Positions 38,991 to 48,241 are shown, counted from the stretch's first letter. The stretch: 64,000 bases of DNA from Kitasatospora kifunensis (GCF_014203855.1 NZ_JACHJV010000001.1:4092001-4156000); one strand, 5' to 3'. The notes: generated by a model not told the origin, from the letters alone. Translations and numbers: made by a program.

Positions 38991-40828
38991 GCGGCACCAC
39001 CCTTGGGCTTCTCGTCGTCGATGATCTCGGCGTCGACCACGTCGTCCTCGGGCTTGGCACCGGCGTCCGCACCGCCCGCGGCGCCGGCCGCACCGGCCGC
39101 GTCGGCGTAGAGCGCCTGGCCGAGCTTCTGCGCGGTGGTGGAGACCTTCTCGGTGGCCTCGCGGATGGCCGCGATGTCCTCGCCCTTCAGGGCCTCCTTG
39201 AGCTCGCTGATCGCCGTCTCGACCTCGGTCTTGACGTCGCCCGGGAGCTTGTCGGTGTTGTCCGCGATGAACTTCTCGGTCGAGTAGACGAGCTGCTCGG
39301 CCTGGTTGCGGGTCTCCACCGACTCGCGGCGCTTGTGGTCCTCCTCCGCGTACTGCTCGGCCTCGCGCATCATGCGCTCGATGTCGTCCTTCGGCAGCGC
39401 CGAGCCGCCGGTGACGGTCATCCGCTGCTCCTTGCCGGTGCCCAGGTCCTTGGCACCGACGTGCATGATGCCGTTGGCGTCGATGTCGAAGGTGACCTCG
39501 ATCTGCGGCAGGCCGCGCGGGGCCGGCGGCAGGCCGGTCAGCTCGAACATGCCGAGCTTCTTGTTGTACGCCGCGATCTCGCGCTCGCCCTGGTAGACCT
39601 GGATCTGCACGGAGGGCTGGTTGTCCTCGGCGGTGGTGAAGATCTCCGAGCGCTTGGTCGGGATCGTGGTGTTGCGCTCGATCAGCTTGGTCATGATGCC
39701 GCCCTTGGTCTCGATACCGAGCGACAGCGGGGTGACGTCCAGCAGCAGGACGTCCTTGACCTCACCCTTCAGCACACCGGCCTGCAGCGCGGCACCGATG
39801 GCCACGACCTCGTCCGGGTTGACGCCCTTGTTGGCGTCCTTGCCACCGGTCAGCTCCTTGACCAGCTCGGCGACGGCCGGCATACGGGTCGAGCCACCGA
39901 CCAGGACCACGTGGTCGATCTCGGACAGGTTGATACCCGCGTCCTTGATCACGTTGTGGAACGGAACCTTGCAGCGCTCCAGCAGGTCCGCGGTCAGCTG
40001 CTGGAACTGGGCCCGGGTGAGCTTCTCGTCCAGGTGCAGCGGGCCCTCGGCGGAGGCCGTGATGTAGGGCAGGTTGATCGAGGTCTCGGAGGACGAGGAG
40101 AGCTCGATCTTGGCCTTCTCGGCCGCCTCGCGCAGGCGCTGCAGCGCCATCTTGTCCTTGGAGAGGTCCACGCCGTGGCCGGCCTGGAAGGTCTTCACCA
40201 GGTGGTCGACGACCTTCTGGTCCCAGTCGTCACCACCGAGGTGGTTGTCACCGTTGGTGGCCTTGACCTCGACCACGCCGTCGCCGATCTCCAGCAGCGA
40301 CACGTCGAAGGTGCCACCACCGAGGTCGAAGACCAGGATGGTCTGGTCGTCCTTGTCCAGGCCGTAGGCCAGGGCGGCGGCGGTCGGCTCGTTGACGATG
40401 CGCAGGACGTTCAGACCCGCGATCTCACCGGCCTCCTTGGTGGCCTGGCGCTCGGAGTCGGAGAAGTAGGCCGGGACGGTGATGACGGCGTCGGTGACCG
40501 TCTCGCCCAGGTAGGCCTCGGCGTCGCGCTTCAGCTTCTGCAGGATGAAGGCGCTGATCTGCTGGGGGTTGAAGTCCTTGCCGTCCAGGTTGATCTTCCA
40601 CCCGGTGCCCATGTGGCGCTTGACCGAGCGGATGGTGCGGTCGACGTTGGTGACCGCCTGGCGCTTGGCGACCTCGCCGACCAGCACCTCGCCGTTCTTG
40701 GCGAAGGCGACGACGGACGGCGTGGTCCGGGCGCCCTCGGCGTTGGTGATGACGGTGGGCTCACCGCCTTCGAGAACACTGACGACCGAGTTCGTCGTGC
40801 CGAGGTCGATACCGACCGCGCGTGCCAT
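38987..40828 (-). CDS. dnaK: Chaperone DnaK (Hsp70)
   Basis: 613 aa from ATG at 40828, with GAGGTA in the leader; sequence above this start is non-family. ATPase domain: GIDLGTTNS at the N-terminus, phosphate loop DLGGGTFDVSL, VLVGGSTRMPAV. The substrate domain begins at DVTPLSLGIETKGGIMTKLI and has the lid helices. The tail ends PEDDVVDAEIIDDEKPKGGAA, typical of actinobacteria. First gene of dnaK-grpE-dnaJ-hspR; two HAIR operators lie above it. Confidence 0.98.
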   Translation of the reverse strand: MARAVGIDLGTTNSVVSVLEGGEPTVITNAEGARTTPSVVAFAKNGEVLVGEVAKRQAVTNVDRTIRSVKRHMGTGWKINLDGKDFNPQQISAFILQKLKRDAEAYLGETVTDAVITVPAYFSDSERQATKEAGEIAGLNVLRIVNEPTAAALAYGLDKDDQTILVFDLGGGTFDVSLLEIGDGVVEVKATNGDNHLGGDDWDQKVVDHLVKTFQAGHGVDLSKDKMALQRLREAAEKAKIELSSSSETSINLPYITASAEGPLHLDEKLTRAQFQQLTADLLERCKVPFHNVIKDAGINLSEIDHVVLVGGSTRMPAVAELVKELTGGKDANKGVNPDEVVAIGAALQAGVLKGEVKDVLLLDVTPLSLGIETKGGIMTKLIERNTTIPTKRSEIFTTAEDNQPSVQIQVYQGEREIAAYNKKLGMFELTGLPPAPRGLPQIEVTFDIDANGIMHVGAKDLGTGKEQRMTVTGGSALPKDDIERMMREAEQYAEEDHKRRESVETRNQAEQLVYSTEKFIADNTDKLPGDVKTEVETAISELKEALKGEDIAAIREATEKVSTTAQKLGQALYADAAGAAGAAGGADAGAKPEDDVVDAEIIDDEKPKGGAA

Positions 40829-40849
40829 CGTGAATACCTCCATGAAGAA

Positions 40850-40870
40850 GTTGAGCTGTACGCACTCAAG
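40850..40870 (-). promoter_or_regulatory. HAIR box 1 of the dnaK operon
   Basis: GTTGAGC-N7-ACTCAAG matches the consensus CTTGAGT-N7-ACTCAAG at 12 of 14, the right arm perfectly. It sits 22 bp above the dnaK start codon, in the leader, consistent with direct repression. Confidence 0.75.
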
Positions 40871-40901
40871 CATGCCCGACGGTTTCTGGGGCGTCAACAG
40901 G

Positions 40902-40922
40902 CCTGAGTTCGATGGACTCAAC
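40902..40922 (-). promoter_or_regulatory. HAIR box 2 of the dnaK operon
   Basis: CCTGAGT-N7-ACTCAAC matches at 12 of 14. It is 52 bp from box 1, about five helical turns, and probably lies over or next to the promoter. Several inverted repeats here are known from the S. coelicolor dnaK promoter. Confidence 0.75.
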
Positions 40923-41074
40923 TTTATTGCGCCCTTATCTCCCACCTGCGCGGAAAGGTCGCGGCCCGGTCACCCGGAGGGGTGAGGCTCGCCCGGCGTG
41001 ATCGCCGCCATACCTTGCGCATCTTCTGAACCAGCGTTAACGCGCGGTAGTGTCCGCCCCGATCCCCGGATTAA

Positions 41075-41089
41075 GTTACCGGCGAGTAC
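41075..41089 (+). promoter_or_regulatory. Possible TetR-type operator ahead of the EtfD-like gene
   Basis: GTTACCGGCGAGTAC, an imperfect dyad, resembles fatty-acid-type regulator sites in actinobacteria. It lies 89 bases upstream of the start codon. Weak on sequence alone. Confidence 0.3.
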
Positions 41090-41177
41090 ACTGCCGGGAG
41101 GGGACAGCTGTACCTCTGCACCCCCCGTACCCCATTTTCGACATCGCCCCTCGCACCCCGCAGGAGACGGAGAGCCG

Positions 41178-43388
41178 ATGCAGCTAGCAGCGATCGTCCT
41201 TTCGCTGATCACCACTGTGATCGGCATCGCGCTCGCCACCCGTGCGGGCATGTACATCTACAAGGTCGTCAAGACCGGCCAGCCGGACGACACCCGCACC
41301 GGGCAGCCGGTCCAGCGGGCCAAGACGGTGGGCGTGGAGTTCCTCGGCCACACCCGGATGAACCGCTGGGGCGTGGTCGGCGTCGCGCACTGGTTCGTCG
41401 CGGTCGGCTTCCTCACCCTGGGCCTGACCATCGTCAACGCCTTCGGCCAGCTCTTCGACGTCAACTTCGAGCTGCCGGTGATCGGCGGCTGGCTGCCGTA
41501 CGAGCTGTTCGTCGAGTTCATCGGCACCTTCACCACCCTCGGCATCCTGGTGCTGATGGTGATCCGTCTGCTGAGCCTGCCCTCCCGGGCCGGCCGCAAG
41601 TCCCGGTTCGCCGGCTCGATCGCCTGGCAGGCGTTCTTCGTCGAGTACGTGATCCTCGGCATCGGCCTCTGCATCATGACGCTGCGCGGCCTGGAGGGGG
41701 CGCTGACCCACGTCGGCTCCTACGAGGCGCGCTACCTGTTCTCGTACCCGCTGGTCGCCGCCTTCCACGGGCTCGCGCACAGCACCGTGGTCAACCTGAT
41801 CTACATCGTCGCAACGGCGAAGATCTGCATCTCCTTCGGCTGGGCGACCACCATCGGCCTCAACCCCTCGATGGGCGTGGCCTGGCACCGCTTCCTGGCG
41901 TTCTTCAACATCTTCTTCAAGCGCGAGGAGGACGGCGACGTCGCCCTCGGCGCGCTGCGCCCGATGACCAGTGGCGGCGCCCCGATCGACTTCGAGGACC
42001 CGGCCGAGGACGCGGTCTTCGGCGTCTCGCAGGTCGAGCACTTCTCCTGGAAGGGCATCCTCGACTTCTCCACCTGCACCGAGTGCGGCCGCTGCCAGTC
42101 GCAGTGCCCCGCCTGGAACACCGGCAAGCCGCTGTCGCCGAAGCTGCTGATCATGAGCCTGCGCGAGCACGCCTACGCCAAGGCGCCGTACCTGCTGGCC
42201 GGTGGCGGCAAGGATGCCGAGGGCAACGAGAAGGCGAGCGCCGAGCAGCTGGCCGGCGTCCCGGCGGCTGCGTTGGCGGAGGCCGAGCGTCCGCTGATCG
42301 GCACGGCCGAGGAGAACGGGGTCATCGACCCCGACGTGCTGTGGTCGTGCACCACGTGCGGGGCCTGTGTCGAGCAGTGCCCGGTGGACATCGAGCACAT
42401 CGACCACATCGTCGACATGCGCCGCTACCAGGTGATGATCGAGTCCTCGTTCCCGACCGAGGCCGGGACGATGCTCAAGAACCTGGAGAACAAGGGCAAT
42501 CCGTGGGGCATGGCGACCAAGGCCCGCCTGGACTGGGTCAAGGAGCTGAAGAAGGAGACCGGCATCGAGGTGCCGGTGATCGGGCAGGACATCGAGCCGG
42601 CCGAGGTCGAGTACCTCTACTGGGTCGGCTGCGCCGGTGCGTTGGAGGACCGGGCGAAGAAGACCACCAAGGCCTTCGCCGAGCTCCTGCACACGGCCGG
42701 TGTCCGGTTCGCGATCCTGGGCAAGGAGGAGTCCTGCACGGGTGACTCGGCCCGCCGCCTGGGCAACGAGTTCCTCTTCCAGATGCTCGGCGCGCAGAAC
42801 GTCGAGACGCTCAACGCCGCGCTGGAGGACGCTCCGAAGAAGCGGATCGTGGCCACCTGCCCGCACTGCTTCAACACCATCGCGAACGAGTACCCGCAGC
42901 TGGGTGGTCACTTCGAGGTCATCCACCACACCCAGTTGCTGCAGCACCTGATCGACGAGGGCAAGTTGGTGCCGGTCAACCCGGTGGAGGGGCTGATCAC
43001 CTATCACGACCCGTGCTACCTGGGTCGGCACAACAAGGTCTACAGCCCGCCGCGCGAGATCATGGACAAGGTCCCCGGTCTGCGTCAGCAGGAGATGCAC
43101 CGTCACAAGGAGCGCGGTTTCTGCTGCGGTGCCGGTGGTGCGCGGATGTGGATGGAGGAGCGGATCGGCAAGCGGATCAACACCGAGCGGGTGGACGAGG
43201 CGCTGTCGCTCAACCCCGACATCGTCTCCACCGCCTGCCCGTTCTGCCTGGTGATGCTCTCCGACTCGGTGAACGGCAAGAAGAACGAGGGCGCGGCCAA
43301 GGAGCACCTGAAGGTGGTCGACGTGGCGCAGCTGCTGCTGGACTCCGTGAAGGCGGCACCGGTGGTGGAGGAGCCCGCCCAGGTCTGA
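41178..43388 (+). CDS. EtfD-like membrane Fe-S oxidoreductase (heterodisulfide-reductase-like)
   Basis: 736 aa from ATG at 41178, GGAGA-type site upstream; sequence further up is not family-like. The N-terminus has about five membrane helices (residues 3-230, NarI/cytochrome-b type). Two 4Fe-4S motifs follow: CTECGRCQSQCP near 300 and CTTCGACVEQCP near 390. Two CCG domains (CPHCFNT, DPCYLGRHN and ERGFCCGAGGARMWME near 648) follow. The mycobacterial relative EtfD passes electrons from EtfBA and acyl-CoA dehydrogenases to menaquinone, so a role in fatty-acid oxidation is likely. Divergent from dnaK. Confidence 0.85.
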   Translation: MQLAAIVLSLITTVIGIALATRAGMYIYKVVKTGQPDDTRTGQPVQRAKTVGVEFLGHTRMNRWGVVGVAHWFVAVGFLTLGLTIVNAFGQLFDVNFELPVIGGWLPYELFVEFIGTFTTLGILVLMVIRLLSLPSRAGRKSRFAGSIAWQAFFVEYVILGIGLCIMTLRGLEGALTHVGSYEARYLFSYPLVAAFHGLAHSTVVNLIYIVATAKICISFGWATTIGLNPSMGVAWHRFLAFFNIFFKREEDGDVALGALRPMTSGGAPIDFEDPAEDAVFGVSQVEHFSWKGILDFSTCTECGRCQSQCPAWNTGKPLSPKLLIMSLREHAYAKAPYLLAGGGKDAEGNEKASAEQLAGVPAAALAEAERPLIGTAEENGVIDPDVLWSCTTCGACVEQCPVDIEHIDHIVDMRRYQVMIESSFPTEAGTMLKNLENKGNPWGMATKARLDWVKELKKETGIEVPVIGQDIEPAEVEYLYWVGCAGALEDRAKKTTKAFAELLHTAGVRFAILGKEESCTGDSARRLGNEFLFQMLGAQNVETLNAALEDAPKKRIVATCPHCFNTIANEYPQLGGHFEVIHHTQLLQHLIDEGKLVPVNPVEGLITYHDPCYLGRHNKVYSPPREIMDKVPGLRQQEMHRHKERGFCCGAGGARMWMEERIGKRINTERVDEALSLNPDIVSTACPFCLVMLSDSVNGKKNEGAAKEHLKVVDVAQLLLDSVKAAPVVEEPAQV

Positions 43389-43475
43389 GGACCGCCTCGC
43401 GCGGACTTTGCGCTGTTCGCGCACGGGTTCGAGCGCTGCGCGAATGTGCTTGCGGCGCATCGCCTCACATATGAT

Positions 43476-43508
43476 GCCTGCCCCGGGTGGTATCCACCCG
43501 GGGCAGGC
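43476..43508 (+). terminator. Terminator after the EtfD-like gene
   Basis: A 15-bp perfect stem GCCTGCCCCGGGTGG with a 3-nt loop sits 88 bases after the stop. No U-run follows. Confidence 0.75.
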
Positions 43509-43688
43509 TGCTACTCAGATACAGGGCTTATTCTCAACGGAACCGGGGACGCGGCGCGGGGGTCGCGACCGTCTGGTTCGGCCGCTGCCGCATGGCGTGT
43601 CGGCCCGATGAGCACCAAGCACCCAAGCGACGGTCCTGGCACTATCACCGCCAGGTCGCTGACCGGAACCAAGGGGAGAAACGCACAG

Positions 43689-44831
43689 ATGACCCAGGCG
43701 ATCATGTTGGTCGGCGGCCAGGGCACCCGACTGCGCCCGCTCACCACGCACACCCCGAAGCCGATGCTCCCGGTCGCGGGCGTGCCGTTCATCGCGCACC
43801 AGCTCGCCCGAGCCGCGGCCGCCGGCGTGACCCGTGTCGTGCTGGCCACCTCCTACCTGGCGGAGGTGTTCGAGGAGCACTTCGCCGACGGCTCCCCGTA
43901 CGGGCTGGAGCTGGTCTACCTGACGGAGCGCGAGCCGCTCGGCACCGGTGGTGCGATCCGTAACGCCGCCGAGGGCCTGACCTGCGGTCCCGAGGAGCCG
44001 GTGCTCATCTTCAACGGCGACATCCTCTCCGGCCTGGACATCGCCGCGCTGCGGGACGGCCACGTGGCCGCCGGCGCCGACGTCACCCTGCACCTGACCC
44101 GGGTCGAGGACCCGCGCGCCTTCGGTCTGGTGCCGACCGACGCCGAGGGCCGGGTGCTGGAGTTCCTGGAGAAGCCGGAGACCCCCGAGCAGATCGTCAC
44201 CGACCAGATCAACGCCGGCTGCTACGTCTTCACCCGCTCGGTGATCGACCGCATCCCGGCCGGCCGGGTGGTCTCGGTCGAGCGCGAGACCTTCCCCGAG
44301 CTGCTGGAGACCGGCGCCCTGGTGCGCGGCGTGGTCGACACCTCGTACTGGCTGGACCTGGGCACCCCCGCCGCCTTCGTGCGCGGTTCCGCGGACCTGG
44401 TGCTCGGCCGCGTCGACTCGCCCGCCGTCCCCGGCCCCACCGGTGACGCGCTGCTGCTGGACGGCGCCACCGTGGACCCGGCGGCGGTGCTCAGCGGCGG
44501 CACCGTGGTCGCGGCCGGCTCGGTGGTCGCGGCCGGTGCGATCGTCGAGGGCAGCGTCGTGCTGCCCGGCGCGGTGATCGGCGCCGACGCGTACGTGAAG
44601 GACTCCATCGTGGGCGCTTTCGCCACCATCGGCGAGCGCACCGCGCTGGACGGCGCGGTGATCGGTGACGGTGCCGTGGTCGAGTCCGACAACGAGCTGC
44701 CGAACGGCATCCGGATCGCCTGCGGCACCCGGCTGCCGGTCGGCGCGGTGCGCACCAGCGCGGGCCCCGGCGGCTGCCCCGCCGGCGAGAGCTCGGCGGC
44801 GGCCGTGCACGGCTCGGTGCTGCAGAAGTAG
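43689..44831 (+). CDS. Nucleotidyltransferase (NDP-sugar pyrophosphorylase)
   Basis: 380 aa from ATG at 43689, with GGGGAGA nine nt upstream; a second ATG at 43609 lacks a site. GTP/NTP-binding GGQGTRLRPLT at the N-terminus, KPMLPVAGVPF, the catalytic Asp region FNGDIL, and the KPE and DTSYWLDLGTP segments. The C-terminal third has left-handed beta-helix hexapeptide repeats (GSVVAAGAIVEGSVVLPGAVIG). It resembles mannose-1-phosphate guanylyltransferase; the base and sugar are not settled. Probably supplies NDP-sugar for glycans. Confidence 0.88.
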   Translation: MTQAIMLVGGQGTRLRPLTTHTPKPMLPVAGVPFIAHQLARAAAAGVTRVVLATSYLAEVFEEHFADGSPYGLELVYLTEREPLGTGGAIRNAAEGLTCGPEEPVLIFNGDILSGLDIAALRDGHVAAGADVTLHLTRVEDPRAFGLVPTDAEGRVLEFLEKPETPEQIVTDQINAGCYVFTRSVIDRIPAGRVVSVERETFPELLETGALVRGVVDTSYWLDLGTPAAFVRGSADLVLGRVDSPAVPGPTGDALLLDGATVDPAAVLSGGTVVAAGSVVAAGAIVEGSVVLPGAVIGADAYVKDSIVGAFATIGERTALDGAVIGDGAVVESDNELPNGIRIACGTRLPVGAVRTSAGPGGCPAGESSAAAVHGSVLQK

Positions 44832-44878
44832 TGCTGCAGAAGCAGTACCGGTAGCGCCTGTTGGCGCTCGCGGGTGTG

Positions 44879-44903
44879 GCAGGGCTGTGCGTCACAGCCC
44901 TGC
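44879..44903 (+). terminator. Terminator after the nucleotidyltransferase gene
   Basis: An 11-bp stem GCAGGGCTGTG with loop CGT lies 47 bases after the stop. Confidence 0.7.
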
Positions 44904-44955
44904 TGCAATCCCCGTGGTTTCCCCGGGTGGCCCGGCTGCCCACTCCCTTTCCGGG

Positions 44956-44961
44956 TACCTT
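44956..44961 (+). promoter_or_regulatory. Possible -10 element for a leaderless Yip1 transcript
   Basis: TACCTT lies six bases before the GTG start, and the GGAG between them is too close to the start to act as a ribosome site. Same geometry as the dedA start. Confidence 0.35.
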
Positions 44962-44967
44962 CGGAGA

Positions 44968-45921
44968 GTGGCAGGCAATGGATATCCCAACGGGTGGGGC
45001 GACGCCGAGCGTGACCGGGCCGCGCAGGCTCGCACGCAGGCGCCGTACGGCTCCTATGGCTCCTACGACTCGCGTGACGTGCATGGCTCGCGTGACTCGT
45101 ACAACTCGGCTGACTCGCATGGCCCGTACGGCTCGCGTGACTCGCGTGACTCACGTGACTCGTACGGTGAGGATCCGTACCGCGGGGACCAGCCCGGGCA
45201 CACCCGGGCGTTCCCCGTCGGTGAGCAGGGCTACGGGGCGTACGGCGGCGAGGAGCAGCAGTGGACGGCGCAGCCGCCGCGTGAGCGCGCGGGGGCCCAG
45301 CCCCAGCCCCAGCCCCAGTCGCCGGATCACGTCGCCACCTACCGGGCCGGCGGTCGCACCGCCCCGCGGGTGGGCGGTCCGCGGTTGCGCTGGCGGGAGT
45401 TGCTGATCGGCATCTACCGCACCCCCGCCCGCACCTTCGACCAGATGCGCGACCATCAGGTCTGGCTGTCGGCCGTCACGATCTCCCTGCTCTACGCGGT
45501 GCTCGCCGTGCTCGGTTTCGGTGACACCCACGACGAGGTGGTCAACTCCACCTTCTCGATCGCCGCCTGGTCGCTGGGCGGTGCCGCGATCGCCTTCACG
45601 GTGGCCGGTCTGATGCTGGGCGCCGTGACCTACGCGCTGGCCCGGCAGCTCGGCGGCGACGGCCCGTGGGCGTCCACCGTCGGCCTCTCGGTGCTGATCG
45701 GTTGGACCAGCGACGTACCGCGCTTGCTGCTCGCGCTCTTCCTGCCCTCCGACAACCTGCTGGTGCAGGCGGTGGGCTGGGTGACCTGGCTGTTCTGTGC
45801 CGTGCTGATGACCACCATGATCCGCCGGGTGCACGACCTGCCCTGGGGCAAGGCGGCCGGCGCTGTCTCGCTGCAACTGCTGGCGCTGCTGGTGCTGATC
45901 AAGCTCCCGACGCTGGGCTGA
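44968..45921 (+). CDS. Yip1 family membrane protein
   Basis: 317 aa from GTG at 44968. The N-terminal third is disordered and Ser/Asp/Tyr/Arg-rich; GSYGSYDSRD and SRDSRDSRDSYGED reflect 9-12-bp DNA repeats. About residue 140 on there is the Yip1 fold: RWRELLIGIYRTPARTFDQMRDHQVWLSA, then five membrane helices with FGDTHDEVVNSTFS in an outer loop. Function of bacterial Yip1 proteins is unknown. Same strand as the next gene, 95 bp apart. Confidence 0.8.
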   Translation: MAGNGYPNGWGDAERDRAAQARTQAPYGSYGSYDSRDVHGSRDSYNSADSHGPYGSRDSRDSRDSYGEDPYRGDQPGHTRAFPVGEQGYGAYGGEEQQWTAQPPRERAGAQPQPQPQSPDHVATYRAGGRTAPRVGGPRLRWRELLIGIYRTPARTFDQMRDHQVWLSAVTISLLYAVLAVLGFGDTHDEVVNSTFSIAAWSLGGAAIAFTVAGLMLGAVTYALARQLGGDGPWASTVGLSVLIGWTSDVPRLLLALFLPSDNLLVQAVGWVTWLFCAVLMTTMIRRVHDLPWGKAAGAVSLQLLALLVLIKLPTLG

Positions 45922-46016
45922 CGCGCTCTCCTCTCCCGCTTTCTTTCCTCGCCCGCCTCCCCATCCCGCCCGATTCCCCTTCCCGCCCGCCTCCCCTTCC
46001 TGCATGGAGCCACCGA

Positions 46017-46925
46017 ATGACCCTCCCCACCACCCGCGTCAGCTTCCCCGGCGGCGCGGTGAGCGGTGAGTCCACCGTCCTGGCCGTCCACCCGCTCGGC
46101 GACGGGCGGTTCGGTGTCGTCACCGCCGACACCCCGTTCCACCCGCTCGATCACACCTGGCCCGACCAGCCCGCCGACACCGGCACGCTGACCGTGGACG
46201 GTACCGAGTTCGCGGTGGTGGACTGCCTGACCGCCGCTGTCGGGCCGCAGGCCGATGACCTGTTGGTGGGCGCCGACATCCCGGTGCGGCGCGGGGACGA
46301 GGCGTGGTCCTGGCTGGTGCTGCACGTGCTGGCGCAGGAGCCGCAGGGCGAGCTGCCCGGCCGACCGGTGACGCTGAGCGTGGACGCGGAGCGGCGCGCG
46401 GCCCTGTGCGCCGCGCACACCGGCTGCCACCTGCTCGCGCTGGCACTGAACGCCGCGCTGGCCCCGCGCTGGCGCAAGGACCCGGGACGTGCCGACGCCT
46501 TCGGCAACCCCGACTTCGACAGCCTGGCGATGGCCTCCTCGGTGATGGACACCGTGGCCAGCACGGACGTCTACCGGCTGGGCAAGTCGCTGCGCAAGAA
46601 GGGTTTCACGGCCGAGGCCACGACGACCGAGACCGGCGAGGAACTCCCCGCCCTGGCCGAGGCGCTGCCGGCCATCACCGCCGAGGTCAACAAGCTCCTG
46701 GCCGGCTGGGTCGCGGCCGACGCACCGGTGCGGATCGAGGTCCCCGGCCCCGAGCTGACCGCCCGCCGCCAGTGGCACTGCGAACTCCCGGCCGGCCCCG
46801 CGGAGATCGCCTGCGGCGGCACCCACCTCCACCGATTGGGTCAACTCTCCGCTCTGGAGACCGAGTTGACCCTCTCGGTGGACGGTTCCGAGCTGACCGC
46901 GGTGACCCGCCCGAAGCGGGCCTGA
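46017..46925 (+). CDS. AlaX-like alanyl-tRNA editing / metal-dependent hydrolase
   Basis: 302 aa from ATG at 46017 (GGAG at -12). Two zinc motifs of the AlaRS-editing fold are present: HTGCH (His134, His138) and CGGTH (Cys266, His270), at the usual 130-residue spacing. This would deacylate mischarged Ser- or Gly-tRNA-Ala in trans. It lacks an aminoacylation domain. The glycine-rich motif and first beta-barrel are only weakly seen, so the editing label is by motif. Confidence 0.75.
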   Translation: MTLPTTRVSFPGGAVSGESTVLAVHPLGDGRFGVVTADTPFHPLDHTWPDQPADTGTLTVDGTEFAVVDCLTAAVGPQADDLLVGADIPVRRGDEAWSWLVLHVLAQEPQGELPGRPVTLSVDAERRAALCAAHTGCHLLALALNAALAPRWRKDPGRADAFGNPDFDSLAMASSVMDTVASTDVYRLGKSLRKKGFTAEATTTETGEELPALAEALPAITAEVNKLLAGWVAADAPVRIEVPGPELTARRQWHCELPAGPAEIACGGTHLHRLGQLSALETELTLSVDGSELTAVTRPKRA

Positions 46926-46955
46926 GCCTGCCCGATTCTTGCCTGAGTCTGCCTG

Positions 46956-47531
46956 CTACACGTCGGTGCGGTGGAAGTTCAGGTACGAACGCGAGGGCGT
47001 CGGCCCGCGCTGCCCCTGGTAGCGCGAGCCGTACCGCGCCGAGCCGTACGGGTGCTCGGAGGGCGAGGAGAGCCGGAACAGGCAGAGCTGCCCGATCTTC
47101 ATCCCCGGGTAGAGCTTGATCGGCAGCGTCGCGACGTTCGACAGTTCGAGCGTGACGTGCCCGCTGAACCCCGGGTCGATGAAACCGGCCGTCGAGTGCG
47201 TCAGCAGCCCGAGCCGCCCCAGGCTCGACTTGCCCTCCAGTCGGGACGCGACGTCGTCCGGCAGCGAGATCACCTCGTACGTCGAGGCCAGCACGAACTC
47301 GCCCGGGTGCAGGATGAACGCGTCATCGCCGTCCGGCTCGACCAGCCGGGTCAGGTCCGGCTGCTCCTCGGAGGGGTCGATGTGCGGGTACCGGTGGTTC
47401 TCGAACACCCGGAAGAAGCGGTCCAGGCGCACGTCGATACTGGACGGCTGGACCATGGCCGGATCGAACGGGTCGATGACGACTCGGCCGTTGTCGATCT
47501 CGGTACGGATGTCTTTATCGGAGAGCAGCAC
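46956..47531 (-). CDS. dcd: dCTP deaminase
   Basis: 191 aa, trimeric enzyme making dUTP (or dUMP in the bifunctional form) from dCTP. Motifs present: MLLSDKDIR start, VQPSSIDVRLDRFF, ILHPGEFVLAST, the catalytic Glu region LEGKSSLGRLGLLTHSTAGFIDPGFSG, and PGMKIGQLCLFRL. The tail RYGSRYQGQRGPTPSRSY closes the active site. Monocistronic, ahead of the tRNA-Gly region. Confidence 0.96.
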   Translation of the reverse strand: MLLSDKDIRTEIDNGRVVIDPFDPAMVQPSSIDVRLDRFFRVFENHRYPHIDPSEEQPDLTRLVEPDGDDAFILHPGEFVLASTYEVISLPDDVASRLEGKSSLGRLGLLTHSTAGFIDPGFSGHVTLELSNVATLPIKLYPGMKIGQLCLFRLSSPSEHPYGSARYGSRYQGQRGPTPSRSYLNFHRTDV

Positions 47532-47648
47532 GCTTTGAGGTTACGTGCTGGCGCACGCCTACTCCCAATCCACGCGCAAACCGTCCACGCTGCGGTCATG
47601 CGAAGGGCGGCCACTCCGCTGCCGGAGGCCGGATGGCCGCCCACGTCC

Positions 47649-47870
47649 TCAGGACAGGAACGGCGCGGCCTCCAGCCGCAGCGCCCGCGCCAGCTCCGGC
47701 GCCGTCAGCACACTCACATCGGCCGGCACCGAACTGCGCATCCGCCCGCACTGCGGACATCGGATCAACCGCCCGGGCCCCAACCGCCCGGCGCCGAGAT
47801 TCTGCATCGGGAACGTACTGGTACTGAACAGGTGTCCCTCGACACAACGAACAACGGTCCGCTGCTCCAT
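47649..47870 (-). CDS. Small conserved CxxC protein
   Basis: 73 aa from ATG at 47870, GAAGGGG six bases upstream; the ATG at 47885 lacks a site. VVRCVEGHLFSTSTFPM then LIRCPQCGRMR: a lone Cys and a CxxC, spaced as in a degenerate zinc ribbon. Found in Streptomyces as a small conserved protein; function unknown. It lies between dcd and the tRNA-Gly gene and is not in an operon with either. Confidence 0.65.
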   Translation of the reverse strand: MEQRTVVRCVEGHLFSTSTFPMQNLGAGRLGPGRLIRCPQCGRMRSSVPADVSVLTAPELARALRLEAAPFLS

Positions 47871-48100
47871 TGATCCCCTTCCCACGCTTCCCCGAGATCC
47901 CCAGCCCGGCCACCCTGGTTGAAGGACCCAAGGGCAGGCCGCCGCATCACGACAGCGTCACATTAGGGGATCTTCCGGACATCCCCACCACGGCTCGCCG
48001 CCAGAAGCGCCGCTCCACCGTACCGAGAACCGGTGTAGGGGAGTGGGTGCGGGATGGGGTAGCATGGTGCAAGATCGAGCGGTCACTGACGGCTCGTCAG

Positions 48101-48171
48101 GCGGGCGTAGTTTAATGGTAGAACATGAGCTTCCCAAGCTTATAGCGCGAGTTCGATTCTCGTCGCCCGCT
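48101..48171 (+). tRNA. tRNA-Gly (anticodon CCC)
   Basis: Cloverleaf: acceptor GCGGGCG pairs with CGCCCGC, D-arm TTTAATGGTA, anticodon loop TTCCCAA on TGAGC/GCTTA (one G-T pair), T-loop GTTCGATTC, discriminator T. No CCA encoded. Mobile-element genes begin just downstream, so its 3' end is a likely integration site. Confidence 0.92.
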
Positions 48172-48175
48172 CAGA

Positions 48176-48210
48176 AGGAAAGCCCCAGGTCAACAGCCTG
48201 GGGCTTTCCT
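48176..48210 (+). terminator. Terminator after tRNA-Gly(CCC)
   Basis: A 14-bp stem AGGAAAGCCCCAGG with a 7-nt loop begins five bases after the tRNA end. Confidence 0.75.
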
Positions 48211-48241
48211 GTTGTCTGGACCAATTTGGGGTCGCCGTGCC

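Noticed and set aside
39335..40906. Long plus-strand frame over dnaK
   Set aside because: Antisense shadow with Gly/Leu/Asp bias; the dnaK frame is certain.
41184..43460. Long minus-strand frame over the EtfD-like gene
   Set aside because: Antisense shadow; the composition is that of reversed third-position GC.
43446..43688. Longer N-terminus of the nucleotidyltransferase
   Set aside because: Upstream codons hold a terminator; the start at 43689 has a good site.
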